From NCBI GenBank assembly GCA_934590135.1, contig CAKTOT010000059.1, positions 1 to 14,214 of the forward strand: DNA of 14,214 bases, given 5' to 3'. Positions 7,904 to 14,171 of the stretch are shown here, one piece after another. Position 1 is the first letter of the stretch, and each line of letters begins with the position of its first letter. The notes beneath the pieces were generated by a model, which ran no database searches, had not been told where the DNA came from, and saw nothing but the letters and a program-made list of their open reading frames with translations. The position numbers and the translations under genes are program-made. The DNA comes from an uncultured Muribaculaceae bacterium (GTDB lineage Bacteria > Bacteroidota > Bacteroidia > Bacteroidales > Muribaculaceae).

Positions 7904-7956
7904 GTAGGACGCAGTGTATTGCGCCCCTACAAGGTTTCCCGCTTTGACACAGTCCC
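7904..7956 (+). repeat. Degenerate half copy of the MITE-like element
   Basis: This segment begins with an imperfect palindrome (GTAGGACGCA ... TTGCGCCCCTAC) and continues into CTTTGACACAGTCCC. It aligns, with mismatches and small gaps, to the right end of the element at 12517-12674 (GCGCAATGTATTGCG, CCCTACAG, TTTGACACACCC). No matching left end is present, so it is probably a decayed fragment. Confidence 0.55.
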
Positions 7957-8028
7957 ATGCCGTGTCTGCAATTTTGATACTCGGGCATTATACGACATTC
8001 GATTGCGCATCGTTTCCGAATGATTGCG

Positions 8029-8036
8029 TACCTTTG
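8029..8036 (+). promoter_or_regulatory. -7 promoter element for the nhaC-like gene
   Basis: TACCTTTG matches TAnnTTTG. A partial upstream element, TTG at 8003-8005, is 23 nt away, slightly farther than the usual 19-21. The predicted start near 8043 leaves a leader of about 95 nt, almost all of whose first half is the hairpin at 8051-8083. Confidence 0.6.
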
Positions 8037-8050
8037 CAGTGCCTAAACAG

Positions 8051-8083
8051 GCGAGGGTTGACATATAACCTCGCAGTTTTTTT
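8051..8083 (+). terminator. Intrinsic-terminator-like hairpin in the nhaC leader (possible attenuator)
   Basis: GCGAGGGTT (8051-8059) pairs with AACCTCGC (8067-8074) with one bulged G. The loop is 7 nt, and seven Ts follow at 8077-8083. It is the best-formed terminator shape in the window. It begins about 8 nt after the predicted transcription start and 55 nt before the antiporter start codon. Reading into the gene would therefore require read-through or an antiterminated fold; alternatively the unit makes a tiny RNA of about 40 nt. Confidence 0.65.
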
Positions 8084-8137
8084 CAGTGTACATACCTATC
8101 TTAAAAAACGCACAACATTTCAGATTTGCAATACGAG

Positions 8138-9448
8138 ATGCAACAACCATACACCATTACGACACGCCGAGGGCTGACGGCGCTGAGTCCGCTGATAGTA
8201 TTCCTGCTCCTATATGTAGGGCTATCTACCTTTGTAGGAGATTTTTACAAAGTGCCCCTGTCGGTGGTCTTCGTACTGTCTTCGGTATGGGGCGTGGTCA
8301 CCACCACGGGACTATCGCTGACCGACCGGCTCAAAATATTCTCGCGCGGCGCGGCCAACAGCGATGTCATATACATGGTCTGGATATTTATCCTGGCCGG
8401 AGCCTTTGCCATGCTCGCCCAAAAAGTCGGAGCCACCGAAGCCACGGTCAATCTGGCACTCAAAGTGCTGCCCGCCGGCTATCTGATGCCGGGGCTATTC
8501 CTGGCCGCATGCTTCATATCCATGGCCGTAGGCACCTCGGTGGGCACCGTGGTAGCGCTGACGCCCGTGGCCGTGGGTATTGCCGGACAGATGGGCGGGG
8601 ATGTGCCCATGTTCGTGGCTGCCGTGGTCGGCGGGTCCTTCTTCGGCGACAATCTTTCCTTCATCTCGGACACGACAATAGCCTCTACGCGCTCGCAAGG
8701 CTGCTCGATGCGCGACAAGTTCAATGTCAATATTTGGCTGACGCTGCCGGCCGCTTTGGTCATACTGATTATATACTTTATTATCGGCGGAAGCGTCGAG
8801 ACGCACGTCCAAACCACCTCGGTGGACTGGCAGCTCATAGTGCCCTACCTGCTGGTCATCGTCCTGGCCGTGGCGGGGATTAATGTGCTGCTGGTGTTGC
8901 TCATAGGCATCGTGGCCGCCTTCGCCTCGGGATTGGTCTACGGCGGAGCCGGCGCAATGGATATGCTCGGATTTATGGGGCAGGGCGTTGACTCCATGGG
9001 CAATCTCATAGTGGTGACGCTGCTGGCCTCGGGAATGTTGGGCCTGATACATCACAACGGCGGCATCCGATTTCTGATCGAACGTATGTCCCGAGGCATC
9101 AAAGACTCGCGCGGCGCCCAAGCCATGATTTCGCTGCTCGTAGCCATAGTCAATCTGTGTACCGCCAACAACACCATAGCCATCATCACCGTAGGCTCGC
9201 TGGCACGCCAAATTTCGGAGAAATATGGTCTGGACCCGCGCAAAACGGCCAGTCTTCTGGATACCTGCTCGTGCGTGGCTCAGTGCTTCATACCCTACGG
9301 CGCTCAGGTGCTTATGGCCGCATCACTGGCCGGCATCACCACCGTGTCCATACTGCCGCACTTGTACTATCCATTTGCACTGGGCATTGTGGTGGCGCTG
9401 TCCATCATCTTCCAATTCCCGAAGCGCTACAACGCCAAAGCCGCCTAA
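8138..9448 (+). CDS. NhaC-family Na+/H+ antiporter
   Basis: This 436-residue polytopic inner-membrane protein belongs to the NhaC family, which exchanges Na+ for H+ (some members exchange amino acids such as malate/lactate). Roughly ten to twelve hydrophobic segments are visible, starting with LSPLIVFLLLYVGLSTFVG (16-34). The family core segment GGSFFGDNLSFISDTTIAST occupies 165-184, preceded by ACFISMAVGTSVGTVVALTP. A second half carries LCTANNTIAIITVGS and CSCVAQCFIPYGAQ. ATG 8138 is preferred over an in-frame TTG at 8126. The gene stands alone: it has its own promoter and leader hairpin and is convergent with the gene at 9583. The substrate cannot be fixed from sequence alone. Confidence 0.9.
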   Translation: MQQPYTITTRRGLTALSPLIVFLLLYVGLSTFVGDFYKVPLSVVFVLSSVWGVVTTTGLSLTDRLKIFSRGAANSDVIYMVWIFILAGAFAMLAQKVGATEATVNLALKVLPAGYLMPGLFLAACFISMAVGTSVGTVVALTPVAVGIAGQMGGDVPMFVAAVVGGSFFGDNLSFISDTTIASTRSQGCSMRDKFNVNIWLTLPAALVILIIYFIIGGSVETHVQTTSVDWQLIVPYLLVIVLAVAGINVLLVLLIGIVAAFASGLVYGGAGAMDMLGFMGQGVDSMGNLIVVTLLASGMLGLIHHNGGIRFLIERMSRGIKDSRGAQAMISLLVAIVNLCTANNTIAIITVGSLARQISEKYGLDPRKTASLLDTCSCVAQCFIPYGAQVLMAASLAGITTVSILPHLYYPFALGIVVALSIIFQFPKRYNAKAA

Positions 9449-9457
9449 GCTCCTCCG

Positions 9458-9524
9458 CCGTCACACCGGTCGTGCCGTCTGTCACACCGCGTCACGTCTG
9501 TCACACCGCGTCACGTCTGTCACG
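9458..9524 (+). repeat. 19-bp tandem repeat, about 3.5 units
   Basis: Two perfect 19-bp units (GTCTGTCACACCGCGTCAC) occupy 9477-9495 and 9496-9514. A degenerate unit precedes them at 9458-9476 and a truncated one follows at 9515-9524. The array lies just after the antiporter stop, in the 134-nt gap between convergent genes. It is GC-rich with internal GTCAC/GTGAC-like symmetry but has no T-run. Confidence 0.85.
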
Positions 9525-9582
9525 TGCGCGCCTCGCCACAAATACTTGACTTGTAAAATGGTTTGGCTACGCCGGTGCCTCG

Positions 9583-10218
9583 TCAGCCGAGGGTGTCGTA
9601 AATATCACCGAAATCGTTGGATAGATCGGCATCCGTGTCGGCACATCCAGCGTAGTCTGCCGACGCATAATCCGAATTGCACGCCCCGGCGGCGCCACTC
9701 GGATTGTAATGCTGCGCGGCATCGGCGGCCGTCATATCCTCGTACGTAATCGTAACATGCGGCTCGGCAGGCACTTGGACACGCTCCACGTCATCGCCCA
9801 CACCGACATTGGCGGCAATCTCGTCCGCCGATTTTTCATCGTCGGGCGTGGCGGCGCGGCTCAGCGACGCATCCTCCTTGGCCAATACCGATGCGACACT
9901 GACCCCGGCGACACCCACGGCAGCGCTCACGCCCGCGACACGCCCCAAAGACACACGTCGCTTGCCGTCATCCATCAACGCCGCCGACGGGAATTCCTGC
10001 TGCGAAACATACGGCACCGGCTGCCGTAAGCCGGCCGCCTGATTGTCAGTCGAATCTGCGTCCGTGCTTTCACGATCGGCCGCATCCTGCCGCTCGCCGA
10101 CAGCCTGAATGTCGGGCAACGGCGTCGCATCCGGTGCCGGGACCGTCACTTCCGTAGCCCGAGCCACATCCTCTTCGGTAAGTTCATTGTCAAAACGATT
10201 GTCTGAATCCATATCCAT
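9583..10218 (-). CDS. Acidic hypothetical protein with one hydrophobic segment
   Basis: This 211-residue protein is not assigned to a known family. Residues 1-85 are acidic and rich in Asp, Thr, Ala and Pro (disordered in appearance). A basic KRR (86-88) leads into a Gly/Ala/Val-rich hydrophobic stretch, VSLGRVAGVSAAVGVAGVSVASVLA (89-113, split here only for description), which may span a membrane. The C-terminal half is acidic again, with two Cys (GACNSDYA, YAGCAD). Small glycine-rich hydrophobic segments of this kind occur in poorly described Bacteroidales proteins, but a match cannot be proven here. A good promoter upstream at 10376-10408 supports expression. The start is ATG 10218; a second Met two codons later is possible. 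The gene points away from the antiporter's end. Confidence 0.6.
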   Translation of the reverse strand: MDMDSDNRFDNELTEEDVARATEVTVPAPDATPLPDIQAVGERQDAADRESTDADSTDNQAAGLRQPVPYVSQQEFPSAALMDDGKRRVSLGRVAGVSAAVGVAGVSVASVLAKEDASLSRAATPDDEKSADEIAANVGVGDDVERVQVPAEPHVTITYEDMTAADAAQHYNPSGAAGACNSDYASADYAGCADTDADLSNDFGDIYDTLG

Positions 10219-10375
10219 TGTCTAACGATTAGTATCGGCCTACGGCCTATATTGGTATCGGTACGCGGCCCACGCCCCATAAGCGCGGCTCACGGCTTGC
10301 AAAAGAATGTCATAGCGTAGGCGGGGAGGGGGAGAATGAGTGAGAAGAATAGTCGCCTTCGCGCTTCTGACACCG

Positions 10376-10408
10376 CAAAGTTACCACCTTCGCCGTTCTG
10401 TGTCCAAA
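10376..10408 (-). promoter_or_regulatory. Bacteroidetes-type promoter for the 211-residue protein
   Basis: On the minus strand TTTG (10408-10405) is followed after 21 nt by TAACTTTG (10383-10376), a full match to the consensus. The start would lie near 10369, giving a leader of about 150 nt before ATG 10218. This is long for a simple gene, but no clear riboswitch fold was recognised in it. Confidence 0.65.
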
Positions 10409-10527
10409 CATTTTGCCCGATGTTATACGAAATATACCGAATAATACACGAAATCGCTCAAATCGCCTCCCCCCGTCACCAAACGCCCGCCCGTCTTGGC
10501 TTTATCGGCTCGTTTAGGCGGCCACGG

Positions 10528-10570
10528 CTAATCGAAAAATGCGTCACTGAGTGATGGGATTTTCGATTAG
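10528..10570. repeat. Double palindrome, copy 1 (downstream of the DUF4143 ATPase gene)
   Basis: Outer arms CTAATCGAAAA and TTTTCGATTAG are perfectly inverted (11 bp). Between them is an inner palindrome, GTCACTGAGTGA. It matches copies 2 (11973-12014) and 3 (12049-12090) over 42 aligned positions and lies in the same orientation. It is 143 nt past the ATPase stop codon. As RNA it would form a strong hairpin on either strand. Confidence 0.92.
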
Positions 10571-10713
10571 TATGCTTTCGGCCGAGGGCTCGTGTCTTGG
10601 TATTGCCGGTTTTTATTGACATACTGCTGTCAATCAGTCACATAGAATGTTTTTAAGTGATTGGCCGTATGGTCGTTTATGCAGCCGAATAATTAGGTTT
10701 ACGGTCCCAAGAT

Positions 10714-11970
10714 TTATAGTTCCAAAGAATTGTCCTTCAGTAGGAAATCATAAATGCTTATGGTTACGATGCCATATTCGTCTCTTGTCACCGGACATTC
10801 TTCGCCGATAACGATAATTTTCTTGAATGAATCATCTACTTTTAACAAGGACGCCCGCTCTTGTCTATTTTTCTCGTCAGACTCCATACGGTATGCCGAC
10901 TGTATGTAGTAACGCTTACTACCCAAATTACAGACGAAATCGATTTCAAGGCTTGAACGCTGCTGTTTCCCATTTTCATTTAATTTCACTACAGGGACGA
11001 CACCCACGTCCACATTGAATCCACGCGCTCTCAATTCATTGTAGATTATATTCTCCATCAAATGGCTTTTCTCAGATTGACGGAAATTGATACGTGCGTT
11101 GCGCAATCCCAAATCCATGAAATAGTATTTATAGGGCGAATTGATATAGCGCTTTCCTTTGATGTCGTAGCGGGTGGACTTTTCGATAAGGAACGAATCG
11201 CAGAGATAATCAATGTAATTCTTGACTGTGTCGTAGGATATGACTGACTTTTTTTCGCTTAGAAAAGTATTGGACAATTTGTTCGGATTGGTCAAAGCTC
11301 CGATGCCTGAGGCTAAAATATTGATAAGTTCCTCTAAGTCATCGTCCTTGCGTATGTCGTAGCGTTCCTTGATGTCCTTAATGTAGGTTTCGTCAAACAG
11401 TGATTTCAGATAGCGTACTTTTTGTTCTTCGGTTTTGTACGACAATACCTGAGGTAGTCCGCCGTACAACATATATTCATTGAGTCCGGCTTGTACTGTT
11501 CCGAAATAAACGGACATGTACTCCTTAAAACTTAACGGATACATCTTCACCTCGAAACCACGTCCGCGAAACTCTGTAATGATGTCTTTGGACAGGAATT
11601 TTGCATTACTTCCGGTGACATAGACATCTACATTTCGCATCCTCAGTAAGCCATTCAGTACATCTTCGAAGTTGTCGAGCATCTGAACTTCGTCCAACAG
11701 AATATAATGCATTTCATCGTCAATGATGCGGCTCTCCACATATGCATAAAGGTTGTCGGGATTTCTCATACTCCGATTCTTATAGTCTTCCAAATCGACT
11801 TTTATGATATGATCCGAAGCTGTACCGCTTGCCTCGAGATACGAACCGAATATCTCAAATAGCAGATAGGACTTGCCGCATCTGCGCATTCCGGTTATGA
11901 CTTTAATCATCCCGTTGTTACGCAGCGAGATAAGCTCGTCAAGATATTTTTTCCTTTCAATAAGTTTCAT
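10714..11970 (-). CDS. AAA_14/DUF4143 family ATPase
   Basis: This 418-residue protein has the standard two-part layout of the AAA_14/DUF4143 family. The N-terminal ATPase shows Walker A GMRRCGKS (27-34), Walker B HYILLDEVQ (88-96) and sensor-like VTGSNAKFLS (118-127), followed by an EFRGRG (133-138) segment. The C-terminal DUF4143 part holds a helical region (about 195-290) and a PD-(D/E)XK-like core: ENIIYNELRARGF (306-318), LEIDFVC (341-347) and YYIQSAY (354-360). Gln replaces the usual catalytic Lys region, as is common in this family. Cellular function is unknown for most members. The gene is AT-richer than its neighbours: a hand count of 11281-11340 gave 26/60 G+C, against 43/60 for 4021-4080. 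With the flanking palindromes this suggests horizontal acquisition. It is intact, with a perfect promoter. Confidence 0.93.
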   Translation of the reverse strand: MKLIERKKYLDELISLRNNGMIKVITGMRRCGKSYLLFEIFGSYLEASGTASDHIIKVDLEDYKNRSMRNPDNLYAYVESRIIDDEMHYILLDEVQMLDNFEDVLNGLLRMRNVDVYVTGSNAKFLSKDIITEFRGRGFEVKMYPLSFKEYMSVYFGTVQAGLNEYMLYGGLPQVLSYKTEEQKVRYLKSLFDETYIKDIKERYDIRKDDDLEELINILASGIGALTNPNKLSNTFLSEKKSVISYDTVKNYIDYLCDSFLIEKSTRYDIKGKRYINSPYKYYFMDLGLRNARINFRQSEKSHLMENIIYNELRARGFNVDVGVVPVVKLNENGKQQRSSLEIDFVCNLGSKRYYIQSAYRMESDEKNRQERASLLKVDDSFKKIIVIGEECPVTRDEYGIVTISIYDFLLKDNSLEL

Positions 11971-11972
11971 TG

Positions 11973-12014
11973 CTAATCGAAATTTATGCCACCGAGTGAC
12001 GTAGTTTTCGATTA
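11973..12014. repeat. Double palindrome, copy 2 (next to the ATPase start codon)
   Basis: Outer arms TAATCGAAA / TTTTCGATTA and a partly decayed core (CCACCGAGTGAC) match copies 1 and 3. The element begins 3 nt beyond the ATPase ATG and ends exactly where the -7 box begins. It therefore makes up nearly the whole untranslated leader. It is the most diverged of the three copies. Confidence 0.88.
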
Positions 12015-12046
12015 CAAAGGTAGATGTTTTTCTTTAGTACACCAAA
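12015..12046 (-). promoter_or_regulatory. Promoter of the DUF4143 ATPase, enclosed by two palindromes
   Basis: On the minus strand TTTG (12046-12043) is followed after 20 nt by TACCTTTG (12022-12015), a complete consensus match with ideal spacing. It fills the 34-bp gap between copy 2 and copy 3. The transcript should start near 12008, inside copy 2, leaving a leader of about 38 nt. Confidence 0.8.
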
Positions 12047-12048
12047 GT

Positions 12049-12090
12049 CTAATCGAAAAAAGCGTCACTGAGTGACAGTATTTTCGATTA
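12049..12090. repeat. Double palindrome, copy 3
   Basis: Outer arms TAATCGAAAA / TTTTCGATTA surround a perfect 13-bp inner palindrome, GTCACTGAGTGAC. It is the best preserved copy and is close to copy 1. It sits directly upstream of the -33 box of the ATPase promoter. Confidence 0.92.
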
Positions 12091-12106
12091 TGACGCCCGC
12101 CTCGGC

Positions 12107-12163
12107 CTTTGTCCGCCCCGTCGTCGGTCGAGGAGGACCGGCGATGGCCGAAGGCGGACAAAG
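12107..12163. repeat. 57-bp stem-loop (REP-like inverted repeat)
   Basis: CTTTGTCCGCC (12107-12117) and GGCGGACAAAG (12153-12163) are perfectly inverted. Inside them TCGTCGGTC pairs with GACCGGCGA with one G-T mismatch, around a short purine-rich loop. There is no adjacent T-run, so it is not a simple terminator. It is GC-rich while the following sequence is AT-rich. Confidence 0.75.
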
Positions 12164-12191
12164 ACGCGCGTAGATGTTAAAATGATGTAAA

Positions 12192-12308
12192 ATGCGGCGG
12201 AGGATTAAACTTTTAGGCCCTCTAAAACGTCTATCATATAAACGGACGGAAGAAAACGTAGACTTCCGATGCGAAAGCACCGTTGCACTACTTGACAAAA
12301 CGACATAG
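12192..12308 (+). CDS. Possible small ORF, 38 residues (doubtful)
   Basis: An ATG-to-TAG frame reads 38 codons. It has a very basic first half (MRRRIKLLGPLKRLSYKR) and a mixed second half (TEENVDFRCESTVALLDKTT). No promoter of the usual type is seen upstream and no family is recognised. It could be a remnant of a larger gene or part of a dispersed repeat. It is listed because it is the only frame here with protein-like residue order. Confidence 0.2.
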   Translation: MRRRIKLLGPLKRLSYKRTEENVDFRCESTVALLDKTT

Positions 12309-12439
12309 GTAAGGGAACCGACAGGCAAGCCATACGCGATGCTTACCCCTTCCTCTAACTTATACCAATTTTGTTTAGGGTTAATGAATGGTTTAGAATG
12401 ATTAGTTTTTTCATAGGATTAGATTTTTAAGGTTTCTAA

Positions 12440-12467
12440 GAAGGGGAAGTCGTGAGATTTCCCCTTC
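12440..12467. terminator. Stem-loop resembling an intrinsic terminator
   Basis: GAAGGGGAA (12440-12448) pairs perfectly with TTCCCCTTC (12459-12467) over a 10-nt loop. The + side is followed by CTTATTCTAT, a weak T-rich tract. On the minus strand it would be followed by TTAGAAACC. It would suit a + strand transcript from about 12.2 kb, or simply insulate the region. Confidence 0.5.
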
Positions 12468-12516
12468 CTTATTCTATAATTCGCATCGCCGGGTCGGTAG
12501 GATGATGAATTCAAGA

Positions 12517-12674
12517 GGGTGTCAAAATAGCAAATTATTGTAGGGGCGTAATATATTGCGCCCACCGCGATTGTGAGAATATGGCATAATACGCCGAAAA
12601 GACACTGCGCTATCTTCTTGACGGGCGAGCGCAATGTATTGCGGCCCTACAGTTTTTACATTTTTGACACACCC
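12517..12674. mobile_element. MITE-like non-autonomous element with terminal inverted repeats
   Basis: The left end (GGGTGT..CAAAA, then TTGTAGGGGCG and TAATATATTGCGCCC) is an inverted match, with small gaps, to the right end (GCGCAATGTATTGCG, then CCCTACAG and TTTTTGACACACCC). The inverted repeats cover about 47-52 bp each side of an interior of about 55 bp without coding capacity. Each end also contains a smaller palindrome of the GCGCAATAxATTGCGC type. No clear target-site duplication is visible. A similar right-end fragment occurs at 7904-7956. No transposase is in the window. Confidence 0.65.
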
Positions 12675-12739
12675 CTACAGTGCCCTCTATTATGACATAG
12701 CGCTCTACTCGGTCTACGATTAAGGCTCACCCTTACTTG

Positions 12740-12787
12740 ATTTATTGTTTTGACAGCCTCGGGATTATAAACCCCAAGACAATAAAT
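12740..12787. repeat. 13-bp inverted repeat beyond the ino1 terminator
   Basis: ATTTATTGTTTTG (12740-12752) pairs with CAAGACAATAAAT (12775-12787) with one G-T pair, around a 22-nt loop containing a CGGG/CCCC pairing. Together with the next stem-loop it forms a double hairpin at the 3' end of the minus-strand ino1 transcript. Confidence 0.6.
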
Positions 12788-12790
12788 AAG

Positions 12791-12822
12791 AAGGGACTGC
12801 GCTTGATTAGGCGCAGCCCCTT
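12791..12822 (-). terminator. Intrinsic terminator of ino1
   Basis: On the minus strand AAGGGGCTGCGC pairs with GCGCAGTCCCTT (one mismatch) around an 8-nt loop, followed by CTTATTTATTG. It starts about 40 nt after the ino1 stop codon at 12864, the expected place. Confidence 0.75.
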
Positions 12823-12863
12823 CGGGCTATGGGATGGTGGTCGCGGCGTAAGCCGCGGCGGTA

Positions 12864-14171
12864 TTAATCGATTTCTTCGTCAGCTTCGTAGCCGCCCATT
12901 TCGCGGATGGCGTTCTTGAGCATAACGTACTGCTGGAACAGGTGGTTGACGGCTTCTTCGCCCTTGGTGTAGTCGTGCATAGGGCTCTTGAGGAAGAAGC
13001 TCAGGAAGCGCTGGATGCCGAAGCGGCCGGCGCGAGCAGCCAGGTCGCTGAGCAGTACCAAGTCGAGGCACAACGGAGCGGCGAGGATGGAGTCGCGGCA
13101 CAGGAAGTTGATCTTGATCTGCATGGGGTAGCCCATCCATCCGAAGATGTCGATGTTGTCCCAGCCTTCCTTGTTGTCGTTGCGCGGGGGATAGTAGTTG
13201 ATACGTACTTTGTGGTAGTAGTTGCTGTAGAGGTCGGGTTGTTTGTCGGCTTCGAGGATGGTCTCGAGGGTGGACAGCTTGGAAACCTCTTTGGTGCGGA
13301 AGTTGGCGGGCTCGTCGAGCACCAGACCGTCACGGTTGCCGAGGATATTGGTTGAGAACCAGCCGCTCAGGCCGAGGCAGCGTGTGCCGATGATGGGAGC
13401 GAAGCCGGATTTAACGAGGGTTTGACCGGTCTTGAAGTCCTTGCCGGCGATGGGCATCTTGGTCTGCTCGGCCAGTTCCCACATTGCGGGGATGTCGACG
13501 GTGGTGTTGGGGGCGCCCATGATGAAGGGAGCGCTTTCTTTGAGTGCTGCGTAGGCGTAGCACATCGAGGGAGCGACGTGCTCTTTGTCGTCAGCCTTCA
13601 TGGCTGCTTCGAGGTCGGCGAGGTGGTAGTGTACTTTTTCGTCTACGGGAACGTAAACTTCGGTGGAAGCGGCCCACAGTACGACTACGCGGTCAAGGTT
13701 CTTGGCGGCCTTGAAGTCGCGGATGTCTTTGCGGATGTTCTCGACCATTTCCCAGCGGGTAGCGCCCTTCATGTAGTTTTCACCGTCGAGGCGTTTGGCG
13801 TAGTTGTGATCGAAGGCGGCGCGCAGAGGCTTGATGGCCTTGAGTTCGTCGGCTACGGGTTCGATGTCTTTTTCTTTGAGCACTTCGGCGTTGATGGCCG
13901 ATTCGTAAGCGTTGGCGGGATATACGTCCCATGCGGCGAATTCGATGTCGTTGAGGTCGGCGATGGGTACGATGTCCTTGTAGTGGAGGTATTTTTTGTC
14001 AGCGCCTTTGCCCACACGGATTTTGTCGTATTGGGTCATGCTGCCTACGGGTTTGGCCAGACCTTTTCGGGTCATCAGAACACCGGTCATAAATGTTGTG
14101 GAGACGGCGCCGAGGCCGACTACCATCACGCCCAGTTTGCCTTGGGCGGGCTTAACATTAGGATTGCTCAT
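12864..14171 (-). CDS. ino1: Inositol-3-phosphate synthase (MIPS)
   Basis: This enzyme converts glucose-6-phosphate to myo-inositol-3-phosphate with bound NAD, in the cytoplasm. In Bacteroidales it supplies inositol for phosphatidylinositol and inositol sphingolipids. The 435 residues match the family length. An NAD-binding turn, GLGAVSTTF (19-27), lies near the N-terminus. Other conserved segments are VVLWAASTEV, CYAYAALKESAPFIMGAPNT, IAGKDFKTGQT (the conserved catalytic lysine region), GLSGWFSTNILGNRDG, WDNIDIFGWMG and MQIKINFLCRDSILAAPLCLDLVLL. The start ATG 14171 is preceded by an A/T-rich leader; no promoter is visible in the 43 nt left in the window. Later genes of an inositol-lipid cluster may lie outside the window, but none is downstream. 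Confidence 0.97.
   Translation of the reverse strand: MSNPNVKPAQGKLGVMVVGLGAVSTTFMTGVLMTRKGLAKPVGSMTQYDKIRVGKGADKKYLHYKDIVPIADLNDIEFAAWDVYPANAYESAINAEVLKEKDIEPVADELKAIKPLRAAFDHNYAKRLDGENYMKGATRWEMVENIRKDIRDFKAAKNLDRVVVLWAASTEVYVPVDEKVHYHLADLEAAMKADDKEHVAPSMCYAYAALKESAPFIMGAPNTTVDIPAMWELAEQTKMPIAGKDFKTGQTLVKSGFAPIIGTRCLGLSGWFSTNILGNRDGLVLDEPANFRTKEVSKLSTLETILEADKQPDLYSNYYHKVRINYYPPRNDNKEGWDNIDIFGWMGYPMQIKINFLCRDSILAAPLCLDLVLLSDLAARAGRFGIQRFLSFFLKSPMHDYTKGEEAVNHLFQQYVMLKNAIREMGGYEADEEID

Larger units (their letters stand above)
10219..10713. other. Intergenic region with promoter and a palindrome
   Basis: These 495 bases hold no convincing gene. The left part carries the leader and promoter (10376-10408) of the minus-strand gene ending at 9583. 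The right part carries palindrome copy 1 (10528-10570), then a small perfect inverted repeat, ATTGACA (10615-10621) / TGTCAAT (10628-10634), with no T-run on the correct side for a terminator. Base composition falls from GC-rich to AT-rich across it towards the DUF4143 gene. Confidence 0.7.
11971..12863. other. 893-bp repeat-rich intergenic region
   Basis: Between the DUF4143 ATPase start and the ino1 stop lie palindrome copies 2 and 3, the ATPase promoter, a 57-bp stem-loop, a doubtful 38-codon ORF, a stem-loop at 12440-12467, the MITE-like element and the two hairpins ending ino1. The stretch 12310-12430 is AT-rich and holds nothing recognised. The layout suggests repeated insertion of small non-coding elements at one tolerant site. 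Confidence 0.75.

Noticed and set aside
10226..10235. CGATTAGTAT shared with the right edge of palindrome copy 1
   Set aside because: Only 10 bases match and the rest of the palindrome is absent. Chance similarity is likely.
10615..10634. ATTGACA/TGTCAAT inverted repeat as terminator of the DUF4143 gene
   Set aside because: The stem is short, and the adjacent T-run is on the wrong side for minus-strand transcription.
12065..12328. 87-codon minus-strand frame
   Set aside because: It runs through palindrome copy 3 and the 57-bp stem-loop, with no promoter upstream and no recognisable family. I consider it noise, though the same DNA may be a dispersed repeat.
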